A DNA stretch of 64,000 nt. Origin: Roseateles puraquae. GTDB lineage: Bacteria > Pseudomonadota > Gammaproteobacteria > Burkholderiales > Burkholderiaceae_C. Shown here piece by piece: positions 52,730-61,422 of this stretch (positions are counted from its first letter, which is position 1; each line of letters begins with the position of its first letter). The notes under the pieces are model-generated. The model was not told the origin of the DNA, ran no database searches, and was given only the letters and a program-made list of their open reading frames with translations. The stretch covers positions 1 through 64,000 of the forward strand of contig NZ_NISI01000010.1 in assembly GCF_002205845.1 (NCBI RefSeq), read 5' to 3'. The position numbers were made by a program, and so were the translations under genes.

Positions 52730-52769
52730 TTCAAATGAATACATTTGCGTTCGTGTGAACTCATTTGAA
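52730..52769. promoter_or_regulatory. Inverted repeat in the divergent promoter region
   Basis: TTCAAATGA (52730-52738) and TCATTTGAA (52761-52769) are perfect 9-base complements about three helical turns apart (31 bases start to start). A third related unit, ACATTTG, lies between them. It is AT-rich amid GC-rich DNA and could be the operator for the divergent Sel1 gene and pspA operon. Confidence 0.5.
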
Positions 52770-52780
52770 GGCGGTGCCGC

Positions 52781-53284
52781 ATGGCGACGCAAGCGATCAC
52801 GATGGAGCCGCTGTCGGCGCGCATCCCGAGTGACCTCTACCTCTGGCTGGCGCAGCTGCAAGTCGAGGGCGCGACCACCAACAGCGACAAGTTGCGCGTG
52901 CTGCTGGGCCAGCTCAAGCGCCAGCATGACGGCGCGTTCGACTATGTGGCCGCCCACGGCTGGGCGCGCGAGCTGACGCATCGGCTGCGCGAGGCGCTGG
53001 TGCGCATCGAGGGCCAGGAGGGGCGGCATTCCGAGGTGCTGGGCCAACTGGTGGAGCAGATCACCACGCTGATGGCGCTGGTCATCAGCGCCGCACCGGC
53101 CAACGCCGCCGAGGCCGGTCGGCTGGAAGACGCCTTGGTGCGCCGGGCCGCGCTGCTGGGTGAGTCCCTGCTGCGCCAGGCCACCACCGGCGCGGCCCAT
53201 GCGTTCGACCCCGAGGTGGTGCATCGCCATCTCGGCCCCACCGTCGAGCTCGCCTCGACCCTCAACGCCCAACAAGGAGGCTGA
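52781..53284 (+). CDS. Hypothetical protein with ribbon-helix-helix-like N-terminus
   Basis: A 167-residue product. Residues about 8-45 (MEPLSARIPSDLYLWLAQLQ, then TNSDKLRVLL) have the strand-helix-helix shape of RHH DNA-binding proteins. The rest is helical. No signal peptide. It is the first gene of the pspA-yqiJ-yqiK operon and lies beside an AT-rich palindrome, so it may be an autoregulator. The next start is two bases after its stop with AAGGAGG within its end. Confidence 0.55.
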   Translation: MATQAITMEPLSARIPSDLYLWLAQLQVEGATTNSDKLRVLLGQLKRQHDGAFDYVAAHGWARELTHRLREALVRIEGQEGRHSEVLGQLVEQITTLMALVISAAPANAAEAGRLEDALVRRAALLGESLLRQATTGAAHAFDPEVVHRHLGPTVELASTLNAQQGG

Positions 53285-53285
53285 C

Positions 53286-53963
53286 ATGGCGGAATCCCTC
53301 AAGACCCGCGTGGGTCGCGTCGTGGCCGGTGGCCTGCATGCGCTGCTGGATCGGCTGGAAGACCTGAACCCGCAGGCTGCGATGGAGCAGGCCGTGCGTG
53401 AGGCAGAAGGCGTGATCGACGAGGTGCGGCATGAGCTGGGCACGGTCAGCGCCAATCGTCATCTGGCCCAGCAGCAGCATGCGCGGCTGAACCGAAGTCA
53501 CGAGAGCTTGAACGAACAGATCGCCCAGGCCCTGGCAGCCGGGCGCGAGGACCTGGCCCGGGCTGCCGTGGCGCGCCAGCTCGATATCGAAGCCCAGATT
53601 CCGGTGCTGGAGACCACGCTGGCGGACCTGGCCCGCCAGGAGCGGGAGCTGCAGGGCTACACCGCCGCGCTGCTGGCCAAGCGGCGGGAGATGCATGAAG
53701 CGCTGGCCGCCTTCCGTCAGAGTCGGGCCAGCACCGGCTCCGCCGCGCAGGCCGCCGGGCAGTCGGCGGTGGAGCAGCGCCTGGCGCAGATGACCGAGGC
53801 CTTCGACCGCGTCTACCAACGGCACACCGGCCTGGACGGCACCCAGGGCGGCAGCCAGGGCGGCGATGTGGACCAGGCAGCCCGGCTGAGCGAACTGGAG
53901 GCCCTGGTGCGTGATCACCAGATTGCCGAGCGCCTGGCCCGCATCAAGGCCGGAGAGGCCTGA
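53286..53963 (+). CDS. pspA: PspA/IM30 family membrane-stress protein
   Basis: A 225-residue coiled-coil protein. The start SLKTRVGRVVAGGLHALLDRLEDLNPQAAMEQAVREAEG is the PspA amphipathic helix plus first coil, which binds stressed inner membrane. Coiled coil covers about residues 25-165. PspA/IM30 proteins form ESCRT-III-like rods. Perfect AAGGAGG ribosome site. Followed by yqiJ and flotillin, a known membrane-integrity association; pspBC and pspF are not present. Confidence 0.85.
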   Translation: MAESLKTRVGRVVAGGLHALLDRLEDLNPQAAMEQAVREAEGVIDEVRHELGTVSANRHLAQQQHARLNRSHESLNEQIAQALAAGREDLARAAVARQLDIEAQIPVLETTLADLARQERELQGYTAALLAKRREMHEALAAFRQSRASTGSAAQAAGQSAVEQRLAQMTEAFDRVYQRHTGLDGTQGGSQGGDVDQAARLSELEALVRDHQIAERLARIKAGEA

Positions 53964-53996
53964 CACTCGCGAACTGTCGGACTGAAGGGAGAACTG

Positions 53997-54623
53997 ATGA
54001 ACCTGTTCACTGCGCCGGAGACCCTGCCTTTCGGCGTGGCCGTGGCGCTGATCGTGGCGGTGGCGCTGCTGGAAGGCCTGGGCATGCTGGTGGCGCTAAG
54101 CCCCAGCAATGTCATCGACGACCTGCTGCCCCATGCCGTGCCCGAGTCGGGCCTGGACCGCGTGCTCGGCTGGCTCCACCTCGGGCGCGTGCCGGCACTG
54201 GTGCTGCTGCTGATCTTCCTGCTGGGCTATGCGCTGTTCGGCTATGCGCTGCAGAAGGTCGCGTTCAACCTGCTCGGCAGCTTCCTGCCGGCCTGGGTGG
54301 CGGGGCTGCTGGCCGTGCCTCCGGGCCTGGCCACGGTGCGCGGGCTGGGGAGCCTCGTGGCCCACATCATTCCGCGTGACGAGACCACGGCGGTGAGCGA
54401 GCAGTCGCTCGTCGGCCGTGGGGGCGTGGTGAGTGCCGGTGCGGCCCGGCGTGGCCTGGCCGCCCAGGCCCGGGTGCGCGACGCCCATGGCCGGATGCAC
54501 TACCTGATGGTTGAGCCTGACTTCGACGAAGAGGTGTTCGAAGAAGGCGCGCAGATCCTTATCGTGCGCAAGCAGGGTGCGTTCTACCGCTGCATTGCGA
54601 ACCCGCATCCGCATCTGATCTGA
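53997..54623 (+). CDS. yqiJ: YqiJ-like membrane protein with OB fold (NfeD-like)
   Basis: A 208-residue protein with three to four N-terminal membrane helices (to about residue 120) and a C-terminal OB-like fold (GRGGVVSAGAARRGLAAQARV, ending VRKQGAFYRCIANPHP). YqiJ/NfeD-type proteins pair with flotillins. It lies between pspA and yqiK with short spacers (33 and 20 bases) and a GGGAG-type site. Confidence 0.82.
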   Translation: MNLFTAPETLPFGVAVALIVAVALLEGLGMLVALSPSNVIDDLLPHAVPESGLDRVLGWLHLGRVPALVLLLIFLLGYALFGYALQKVAFNLLGSFLPAWVAGLLAVPPGLATVRGLGSLVAHIIPRDETTAVSEQSLVGRGGVVSAGAARRGLAAQARVRDAHGRMHYLMVEPDFDEEVFEEGAQILIVRKQGAFYRCIANPHPHLI

Positions 54624-54643
54624 ACCGAGGGAGAACGGAACAC

Positions 54644-56347
54644 ATGGAAAACATCATCGAGATCACCGGTATCGCCGGCATTGCACTGCTCGGCCTGCTG
54701 ACGATCGGCTTCGTGTTTGCGCGGCTGTACAAGCGCAGCACCAAGGAGACCGCCTTCGTGCGCACCGGCCTGGGCGGCCAGAAGGTCATCATGGACGGCG
54801 GCGCCATCGTGCTGCCGGTCTTCCACGAGCGGGTGCTCGTGAACATGAACACGCTCAAGCTCGAAGTGCAGCGCCGCGAGCGCGAAAGCCTCATCACCAA
54901 GGACCGCATGCGCGTGGACGTGACGGCGGCCTTCTTCGTGCGTGTGAAGCAGACCGAGGAGGCCGTGAGCACCGCGGCGCAAACGCTCGGCGCCCGCACC
55001 ATGAGCCCGAACGAGCTCAAGGCGCTGGTGGAAGACAAGTTCGTCGACAGCCTGCGCGCCACCGCCGCCACCATGACCATCCAGGAGCTGCAGGACAAGC
55101 GCCGCGACTTCGTGCAGGCGGTGCAGAACGCCGTGGCCGAAGACCTGGAGAAGAACGGCTTGGAGCTGGAGTCGGTGTCCCTCACCAGCCTGGACCAGAC
55201 CGACAAGCAGTTCTTCAACCCCAACAACGCCTTTGACGCCGAAGGCCTGACCCGTCTGACCGAGCAGACCGAGGCGCGCCGCAAGCAGCGCAACGACGTC
55301 GAGCAGGACACCGAGGTGCAGGTGCGCACCAAGAACCTCGAAGCCTCGCGCCTGAAGCTCACCATCGAGAAGGACCAGGAGTTCGCCACGCTGGCCCAGA
55401 AGCGAGAGGTGGAAGTGGCCCGCGCCGAGCAGGTGGCGTTGATCGCTGCGCAGCAGGCCGAGCGCAACCGCGAGGCCGAGACGGTCAAGATCGAAGCCGA
55501 GCGGCAGGTGGGGCAGCGTCGCATCGAGGCCGAGCGCGAGATCAAGGCCGCCGAGATCGAGAAGAACCTCGTCATCCAGACGCGCGAGATCGAGCAGGAG
55601 CGCCAGGCCGAGCTCAAGCGCGCCGAGCAGCGCAAGCAGGTAGAGATCGCCCGCCAGGACACGCAGATCGCCATCGCCACCAAGTCGCGCGAGCAGTCGG
55701 AGGCCGATGCGGCTGCCAACCTGGCGCGCGCCGAAGCCGTGAAGGCCGAGGAAACGGTCAACACCGCCCGTCAGGTGGCGGTCGCCGAGCGTGAGAAGGC
55801 CATCCAGCTGATCGAGGCGACCAAGGACGCCGAGCAGAACGCGATCGCGGTCAAGGTCTCGGCCTCCGCCGAGAAGGAAGCCGCCATCGACCGTGCCGAG
55901 GCCCTGACCATCGAAGCCAAGGCCAAGCAGGCCGCCGCCCTGGCCGAAGCCGAAGGCCGCCGTGCGATCAACGAGGCCCTCAACACGCTGTCGGCCGCAC
56001 AGATCGACCTGCAGGTGCGCACCCAGCTGCTGCAGCAGCTGCCGGCCATCCTGGCGCAGGCCGTCAAGCCGATGGAGCAGATCGACTCCATCCGCATCGT
56101 GCAAGTCAACGGCATGCCCGGCCAGGGCAGCGCCGAGGGCGGTGCTGCGACGGGTGGTGCCACCTTCCCCGAGCAGGTGATGAACTCGGCCCTGCAGTAC
56201 CAGGTGGCCAAGCCCATCGTCGATGCCGTCATGCATGACGCCGGCTTGTCCAACCAGGGCATCACCGGCCTGGCGCAGAACCTCGCGACGATGTTCAAGC
56301 CGGCCACCCCGACGGTGGCGACACCGGCCGAATCACCGGCCGAATAA
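54644..56347 (+). CDS. yqiK: Flotillin family protein YqiK
   Basis: A 567-residue flotillin. One N-terminal membrane helix (residues about 8-27) is followed by the SPFH/band 7 domain (about 35-210: TAFVRTGLGGQKVIMDGG) and a long coiled coil rich in EAEREIKAAEIEKN repeats (about 210-480). The C-terminus is Gly/Ala-rich, then PATPTVATPAES. Flotillins organise membrane microdomains. Last gene of the pspA-yqiJ-yqiK operon. Confidence 0.9.
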   Translation: MENIIEITGIAGIALLGLLTIGFVFARLYKRSTKETAFVRTGLGGQKVIMDGGAIVLPVFHERVLVNMNTLKLEVQRRERESLITKDRMRVDVTAAFFVRVKQTEEAVSTAAQTLGARTMSPNELKALVEDKFVDSLRATAATMTIQELQDKRRDFVQAVQNAVAEDLEKNGLELESVSLTSLDQTDKQFFNPNNAFDAEGLTRLTEQTEARRKQRNDVEQDTEVQVRTKNLEASRLKLTIEKDQEFATLAQKREVEVARAEQVALIAAQQAERNREAETVKIEAERQVGQRRIEAEREIKAAEIEKNLVIQTREIEQERQAELKRAEQRKQVEIARQDTQIAIATKSREQSEADAAANLARAEAVKAEETVNTARQVAVAEREKAIQLIEATKDAEQNAIAVKVSASAEKEAAIDRAEALTIEAKAKQAAALAEAEGRRAINEALNTLSAAQIDLQVRTQLLQQLPAILAQAVKPMEQIDSIRIVQVNGMPGQGSAEGGAATGGATFPEQVMNSALQYQVAKPIVDAVMHDAGLSNQGITGLAQNLATMFKPATPTVATPAESPAE

Positions 56348-56353
56348 GGTCGT

Positions 56354-57565
56354 TCAGGACGCGGCCGGTGCGCTTGCCGCCGGCCGCGCGCTGCGGCGTG
56401 CGCCATCGCTGTAGTCAGCCGGCGGCTTCATCAGCGCCGGGTCGGGCTCGCCGCGGCGGATCTTTTCTAGCCGGTAGGTCTGCTCGCCCAGGCGCGGGTC
56501 GGCCTCGCGGCTTTGCACCGTCAGCATCAGCTCGGGGCTGCGCCAGACCTCACGCGTCGTGACCAGCGGCTTCTCGTTGCCGATGCGGCCGGCTTCGATC
56601 GTCCAGGTCGTGCGCTCCCCGGTGACCTTGACGCCGTCGATTTCGCGCGGCGCGAGCGCGGTGGTCGTGCCGCCCTCACGGGGCAGCACCAACGTGGGCA
56701 GCACGGGCAGCGGCGGCGCGGGCGGGGCTGGCAGGGCCATCGGGGCGGGGGGCGCCGGCGGCGCAGGCGGCGCGGCCATGGCCGGCATGGGCGGCAGATC
56801 GGGCAGCTCGCTGGCGCGGTAGACCCGCAGCTCGCGGCGCCGCTCCACGGCGCTGGCGCCGGGGGCGGCCGGCACGACCACCTCGCGCTCGATGACGATG
56901 CCCGGCTCACCCTGGCGGGCGGCTCCGGCCGCCTGACGGGCCCGCACCCGCTCGGCATCTGCGCTGCGCGCCTGCTCCGCCACGCGGGCGCCCCATTCCT
57001 TCCAACGCGCTGCCTGCTCCTTCATGCGCTCGCTCCAGTCGCGCATCGAAGCCTGCCAGGCGGCGTGGGCTTCGGCGTCGGCGCTGGCGGCCGTCCAGTT
57101 CACGCTGCCGCGCAGGCGCATCAGGCGCTTGTCGTCGGGGTAGAGCACCCAGGCCTGCCGGGCCACCGGGTCGTTCAGGTAGACGATGCGCGGGCCGCCT
57201 TCGCGCTGGATTTCGCGGCGGGTGCGGCCTTCGCCGTCGCGGCAGATCTGGCTCTGCGCGCGGCGCACGATGCGGTTGCCATCAGCCAGCGGCTGGATGT
57301 TCTCGTGCACCGCCGTTGCGCAATAGGGCGCGCCTTTGACGACGCGTTCGCCCTCCAGCTCGCGACCCGCAAAGGACAGGGCGGTGTCGGCCAGGGCGAT
57401 CCGCACCGGCAGGTCGGCCAGCGCGGTCTGCACCTGTCGCTCGATGTCCCGACCGAGGTCACTGTCGGGTGCGGGGCTGGCGGCCCCGAGGCCGGGCAGG
57501 CCGGCGCAAGCCATCAGGGCCAGGCCGGCGCGAAGGTGAGAGAGGGGCAGGACGGGCAGGGTCAT
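56354..57565 (-). CDS. Hypothetical periplasmic protein of the ECF sigma operon
   Basis: A 403-residue exported protein of unknown family. Residues 1-30 are a signal peptide (LALMACAGLPGLGAA). The first third binds no known ligand motif; PYCATAVHENIQPLADGNRIVRR and DPVARQAWVLYPDDKRLMR recur in proteins next to ECF sigma/anti-sigma genes. Residues 260-300 are a Pro/Ala-rich spacer. Start ATG 57565 has GGAG six bases upstream; ATG 57577 has none. Third gene after sigma and anti-sigma, so probably a target or sensor of that system. Confidence 0.6.
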   Translation of the reverse strand: MTLPVLPLSHLRAGLALMACAGLPGLGAASPAPDSDLGRDIERQVQTALADLPVRIALADTALSFAGRELEGERVVKGAPYCATAVHENIQPLADGNRIVRRAQSQICRDGEGRTRREIQREGGPRIVYLNDPVARQAWVLYPDDKRLMRLRGSVNWTAASADAEAHAAWQASMRDWSERMKEQAARWKEWGARVAEQARSADAERVRARQAAGAARQGEPGIVIEREVVVPAAPGASAVERRRELRVYRASELPDLPPMPAMAAPPAPPAPPAPMALPAPPAPPLPVLPTLVLPREGGTTTALAPREIDGVKVTGERTTWTIEAGRIGNEKPLVTTREVWRSPELMLTVQSREADPRLGEQTYRLEKIRRGEPDPALMKPPADYSDGARRSARPAASAPAAS

Positions 57566-57581
57566 GGTGGGCTCCATGGGG

Positions 57582-58103
57582 TCAGTTCAGGATGCGGACG
57601 GCCAGCACCTGGCCGCTCGGGTTCACCAGCAGTTCGGCGCGAACGGTTTCATCCGCGCGGCTGGCGTCAAACGGGAGGCCCAGCCAGGCCAGACGCTCTC
57701 GCGGGAGCTCGGCGGGCTGCAGCCAGACGGGGGTCGGACGGTCACCCGCCAGCGCCGCGCGGAACTCGGCCTCGGGCACCACGGGGATGAAGCCGCTGCC
57801 CGGGCCATCGGCAGGGGCCGCGTGGGCGGTTTGGCTGCCGGGCGGGTCCAGCAGCAGCAGGGTGGTCAGCAGCACCGCGGCCGCCGCGCCAAGGGCGCCG
57901 CTGCCCCAAGCCAGGCGCCGGAACCAGCGAGGCTCGCCCGCGGGCTCTTCGTCCTGTGCGGTGGCCGTGCGCGCCGGGCGGGGCTTCAGCTGGCGCGTCA
58001 GCTCGGCCAGCAAAGCGGCTTCCCGGGCGGCATCGGGGTGCAAGCGGGCGAACTCGGTGCGAGCGGGGCGCAGCCAGCCCGGGGTGTCGTCAGGTGAAGT
58101 CAT
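57582..58103 (-). CDS. Anti-sigma-like single-span membrane protein
   Basis: A 173-residue protein with a cytoplasmic helical N-terminus (residues 1-65), one membrane helix (residues about 68-88, SGALGAAAAVLLTTLLLL) and a small periplasmic domain. This is the layout of ECF anti-sigma factors though no ZAS motif (HxxxCxxC) is seen. It overlaps the ECF gene by 4 bases, which fits stoichiometric co-translation. Confidence 0.7.
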   Translation of the reverse strand: MTSPDDTPGWLRPARTEFARLHPDAAREAALLAELTRQLKPRPARTATAQDEEPAGEPRWFRRLAWGSGALGAAAAVLLTTLLLLDPPGSQTAHAAPADGPGSGFIPVVPEAEFRAALAGDRPTPVWLQPAELPRERLAWLGLPFDASRADETVRAELLVNPSGQVLAVRILN

Positions 58104-58699
58104 GGTCGTTCTCCCTCGCCCAGCGCTTCAGCCAGCCGTTGGCGGGCGCGGTGCAGGCGGGTGCGCAGCACGTCCACGCTGATGCCTGCGATCGCGGCGG
58201 CTTCGGCGTAGGAGCGTTCCTGCAGGTCCACAAGGGTCAGCGCCTCGCGCTGGGGCCAGTTCAGGCTGCGGATGGCCGCCCACAGACCCTGCTGGCGCTG
58301 GGCCTGCTGCAGGCGGGCGTCGCTGCCGGGGCTGGCGGCGGCGGGGTCGTCGTGGTCGAGGGCGTCGTCCAGCGGCACATGGCGGCGGGTGTCACGCCAC
58401 TGGCTCAGCACCTGGTGGCGCGCCATGCCGGCGAGGTAAGCGCCCAGCGATCCGCGGCTTGCGTCGAAGCCCTGGGCCCCCCGGAGCAGCTGGGTGAAGG
58501 CTTCCTGAACGGCGTCGAGGGCTGCCGCCTCATCGCCGGCCAGCGCCAGCGCATAGCGGTACACGGCGCCACTCTCGCGCCGGTACAGCTGCGCGAGCGC
58601 CTCGGCGTCGCCGCTGGACAGGCGGGCCAGCAGCGCGTGGTCGTCGTGCATGGCCGCGGGGGCCGGCGCCACGAAACCCAGGCGGTGGAGCCAGGTCAT
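58100..58699 (-). CDS. ECF-type RNA polymerase sigma factor
   Basis: A 199-residue sigma-70 relative with only region 2 (ALAQLYRRESGAVYRYALALAGD to AFTQLLRGAQGFD, residues about 35-85) and region 4 (QREALTLVDLQERSYAEAAAIAGISVDVLRTRLHRAR, about 150-187). No zinc anti-sigma hallmark partner is seen. First gene of a three-gene operon. A direct repeat with 21-base period lies 50-82 bases upstream and may be its control element. Confidence 0.88.
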   Translation of the reverse strand: MTWLHRLGFVAPAPAAMHDDHALLARLSSGDAEALAQLYRRESGAVYRYALALAGDEAAALDAVQEAFTQLLRGAQGFDASRGSLGAYLAGMARHQVLSQWRDTRRHVPLDDALDHDDPAAASPGSDARLQQAQRQQGLWAAIRSLNWPQREALTLVDLQERSYAEAAAIAGISVDVLRTRLHRARQRLAEALGEGERP

Positions 58700-58748
58700 G
58701 AGGCGGGAGGGGTCGAGGGGCGCATGCCTCTATTGGGCGCAGCAGCCC

Positions 58749-58781
58749 CCCGTCGTTACTCAGGACAAACCCGTCGTCACT
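58749..58781 (-). promoter_or_regulatory. Two direct repeats upstream of the ECF sigma gene
   Basis: CCCGTCGTTACT (58749-58760) and CCCGTCGTCACT (58770-58781) differ at one base and repeat after 21 bases, two helical turns. On the operon strand they read AGTGACGACGGG and AGTAACGACGGG. They may be tandem sites for a regulator, or the -35/-10 of an autoregulated ECF promoter. Confidence 0.5.
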
Positions 58782-58904
58782 TTCGGCATGGGCTGCGGGG
58801 CGCCAGCTTCAGGGTCTTGGAAGTCTCACTCCCGATTTGGTTGCTGGGACGGGGCGCGATGAGTCCTTAAGTTACGCGGGTCTTCCACTGCTGGAGTTGT
58901 TGCC

Positions 58905-59180
58905 ATGAAGTGTCCTGCCTGCCCCGACGCCACCCTGGCCATGACCGAACGCCAGGGCGTCGAGATCGACTACTGCCCCAATTGCCGCGGCGTGTGGCTC
59001 GACCGGGGTGAGCTCGACAAGCTCATCGAGCGCTCGGCCACTGCTGCCGTGCCCGCTGCGGCGCCGCCGGCCACCGTGCCGCCGCAGCGCCGGCCGGACT
59101 TCGTCGATTCCGACTACGGCAAGCACGGCCACCATCCCGGCTACCGCCGCAAGTCGTGGCTGAGCGACATCTTCGACTGA
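58905..59180 (+). CDS. TFIIB-type zinc-ribbon protein
   Basis: A 91-residue zf-TFIIB (COG3809) protein. MKCPACPD and [23 protein letters not shown] form the double CxxC ribbon and helix. The C-terminal tail is charged and His-rich ([15 protein letters not shown]). Function unknown; often near chaperone or protease genes. It precedes htpX by 31 bases and is likely co-transcribed. Confidence 0.87.
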   Translation: MKCPACPDATLAMTERQGVEIDYCPNCRGVWLDRGELDKLIERSATAAVPAAAPPATVPPQRRPDFVDSDYGKHGHHPGYRRKSWLSDIFD

Positions 59181-59211
59181 CCTCGTCTTCGACCCCCAAG
59201 GAGTTTTCGCG

Positions 59212-60084
59212 ATGAAGCGCGTGTTGTTGTTCCTGATGACCAACCTGGGCGTCATGCTGGTGCTCGGCGTGGCCGTGCATTTGCTGGGCCTGAACCAGTT
59301 CCTGACCGCCAACGGCTTGAGCGTGGGCGGTCTGCTGGCCTTCGCCTTCGTGATGGGCTTTGGCGGCGCGTTCATCTCGCTGCTGATCAGCAAGCCCATG
59401 GCCAAGTGGACGTCGGGCGTGCAAGTCATCGACGGCTCGCCCGACCCCACCCACCGCTGGCTCGTCACCACCGTGGCGCGCTTCTCGGCCGCGGCCGGCA
59501 TCCGCGCGCCGGAGGTCGGCATCTACGAAGGGCCGCCGAACGCCTTCGCCACCGGCGCGTTCAAGAACTCGGCGCTGGTGGCCGTCTCGACGGGCCTGCT
59601 GCAGTCGATGACCCGCGAGGAGGTCGAGGCGGTCATTGGCCACGAGGTGGCCCACGTGGCCAATGGCGACATGGTCACGATGACGCTCATCCAGGGCGTC
59701 ATGAACACCTTCGTCGTGTTCCTGTCGCGTGTGATCGGCTATGTGGTGGACAAGCTCGTGTTGCGCAACAACCAGGACGGCCCGGGTGTGGGCTACTACG
59801 TGACCACGGTGGTGCTGGACCTGCTGCTGGGCGTGGTGGCGGCGATGGTGGTGGCCTGGTTCTCGCGCCAGCGGGAGTTCCGTGCCGATGCCGACGCAGC
59901 CCGCCTCATGGGGCGCAAGCAGCCCATGATCAACGCGCTGGCCCGCCTGCATGGCCTGGACCCCGGTGAGATGCCCCAGGCCTTGAAAGCCATGGGCATC
60001 AGCGCACGGCCGAATGGCTGGATGGCCTGGTTCTCCAGCCACCCGCCGATGGAGGCTCGCATCGCGCGTCTGCAGCAGGCCTGA
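59212..60084 (+). CDS. htpX: HtpX membrane zinc protease
   Basis: A 290-residue M48 peptidase of the inner membrane that degrades misfolded membrane proteins. Two N-terminal helices (about 4-24, 38-60), then [14 protein letters not shown] with His144, Glu145 and His148, two more helices, and [10 protein letters not shown] with the third ligand Glu. An AAGGAG site lies 9 bases before the ATG. It ends at a strong terminator 17 bases on. A quality-control role fits its proximity to ECF and PspA/flotillin genes. Confidence 0.94.
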   Translation: MKRVLLFLMTNLGVMLVLGVAVHLLGLNQFLTANGLSVGGLLAFAFVMGFGGAFISLLISKPMAKWTSGVQVIDGSPDPTHRWLVTTVARFSAAAGIRAPEVGIYEGPPNAFATGAFKNSALVAVSTGLLQSMTREEVEAVIGHEVAHVANGDMVTMTLIQGVMNTFVVFLSRVIGYVVDKLVLRNNQDGPGVGYYVTTVVLDLLLGVVAAMVVAWFSRQREFRADADAARLMGRKQPMINALARLHGLDPGEMPQALKAMGISARPNGWMAWFSSHPPMEARIARLQQA

Positions 60085-60101
60085 GCATCACCTGACGCCA
60101 G

Positions 60102-60129
60102 GGCTCCCGCCACAATCGGGAGCCTTCTT
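60102..60129 (+). terminator. Intrinsic terminator after htpX
   Basis: GGCTCCCG (60102-60109), loop CCACAAT, CGGGAGCC (60117-60124), then TTCTT. Perfect 8-base GC-rich stem between htpX and the aminotransferase. Confidence 0.82.
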
Positions 60130-60151
60130 GCGTTGATGCCCGCGCCCGCCC

Positions 60152-61303
60152 ATGCCTGCTCTGCCCACCAAGCTGCCCCACACCGGCACCACCATCTTCA
60201 CCGTCATGTCGGCCCTGGCCGCCGAGCATGGCGCGGTCAACCTGGGCCAGGGATTTCCAGACTTTGGCGCCGACCCGGCGCTGCTGCAGGCCTTGACCGA
60301 CGCGATGGCCGCCGGCCACAACCAGTACCCACCCATGACCGGCGTGCCGGCCCTGCGCCAGGCAGTCGCGGCCAAGCTCAACAGCCTCTACGGCGCCCAC
60401 TACGACGCCGATCGCGACATCACCATCACGGCCGGCGGCACCCAGGGCCTCATCACCGCATTGCACGCCTGCGTCGGCGCGGGTGACGAGGTGCTCATCA
60501 TCGAGCCGGCCTACGACAGCTACGACCCCGCCATCCGCCTGGCCGGTGCCGTGCCGGTGGGCGTGCCGATGACGGCGGACTACCGCATCGATTGGGCGGC
60601 CGTGCAGGCCGCCATCACACCGCGCACCCGCGCGCTGGTGTTGAATACGCCGCACAACCCCAGCGGCCGCGTGGCCACGGCCGACGATCTGCAGGCGCTC
60701 GCGGCCATCGCCGAGCAGCACGACCTCTTCATCGTCAGTGACGAGGTCTACGAGCACATGGTCTTCGACGGCGCCCAGCACGAGAGCGTGGCCCGCCATC
60801 CGGCCCTGCGCGAACGCAGCTTCCTGGTCAGCAGCTTCGGCAAGACCTTCCATGTGACCGGCTGGAAGGTGGGCTTCGTGGCCGCGCCACCGGCGCTCTC
60901 GGCCGCCTTCCGGCGCCTGCACCAGTACACGGTGTTCACGGTGCACACGCCCAGCCAGCATGCGCTGGCGGCCTACCTCGCCGACCCCGCGCCCTGGCAG
61001 GCCTTAAGCAACTTCTACCAGGCCAAGCGCGACACCTTCCGCACTGCGCTCGCCGCCACCCCGCTGAAGCTGCTGCCCTGCGAGGGCACCTATTTCCAGA
61101 CGGTGGACTACTCGGCGGTGTCGGACTTGCCCGAGCTGGACTTCGCCCGCTGGCTCACCACCGAGGTCGGCGTGGCCGCCATCCCGCTGGCCGGCTTCTA
61201 CCAGCGGCCGCAGGAGCGGCGGCATGTGCGCTTCTGCTTTGCCAAGCGCGAGGACACGCTGGCCGAGGCGGCGCGGCGGCTGGTGGCTGGATTGGGCCGC
61301 TGA
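60152..61303 (+). CDS. Class I aminotransferase, methionine/kynurenine type (YbdL-like)
   Basis: A 383-residue PLP enzyme. [19 protein letters not shown] and [13 protein letters not shown] mark the YbdL/kynurenine-aminotransferase group; PLP Lys231 is in [15 protein letters not shown]. It likely transaminates methionine and aromatic amino acids with a 2-oxo acid, used in methionine salvage. Transcribed alone between the htpX terminator and ilvD. Confidence 0.87.
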   Translation: MPALPTKLPHTGTTIFTVMSALAAEHGAVNLGQGFPDFGADPALLQALTDAMAAGHNQYPPMTGVPALRQAVAAKLNSLYGAHYDADRDITITAGGTQGLITALHACVGAGDEVLIIEPAYDSYDPAIRLAGAVPVGVPMTADYRIDWAAVQAAITPRTRALVLNTPHNPSGRVATADDLQALAAIAEQHDLFIVSDEVYEHMVFDGAQHESVARHPALRERSFLVSSFGKTFHVTGWKVGFVAAPPALSAAFRRLHQYTVFTVHTPSQHALAAYLADPAPWQALSNFYQAKRDTFRTALAATPLKLLPCEGTYFQTVDYSAVSDLPELDFARWLTTEVGVAAIPLAGFYQRPQERRHVRFCFAKREDTLAEAARRLVAGLGR

Positions 61304-61359
61304 GCATTCGGCATGGCGCAACCGAGCTTTCGGCGCGCCCTGCGAGAGTCCCCTGTGGC

Positions 61360-61388
61360 AAGACACCGGCAGCGACGTGGCTGAAAAT
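61360..61388 (+). promoter_or_regulatory. Putative sigma-70 promoter of ilvD
   Basis: AAGACA (61360-61365) and GAAAAT (61383-61388) are 17 bases apart, 35 bases before the ilvD start. The -10 box runs into AATCGGCGCTCC, also found before tyrB. Confidence 0.45.
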
Positions 61389-61422
61389 CGGCGCTCCCGT
61401 TTCGCACCGCACAGGCCCCGCC

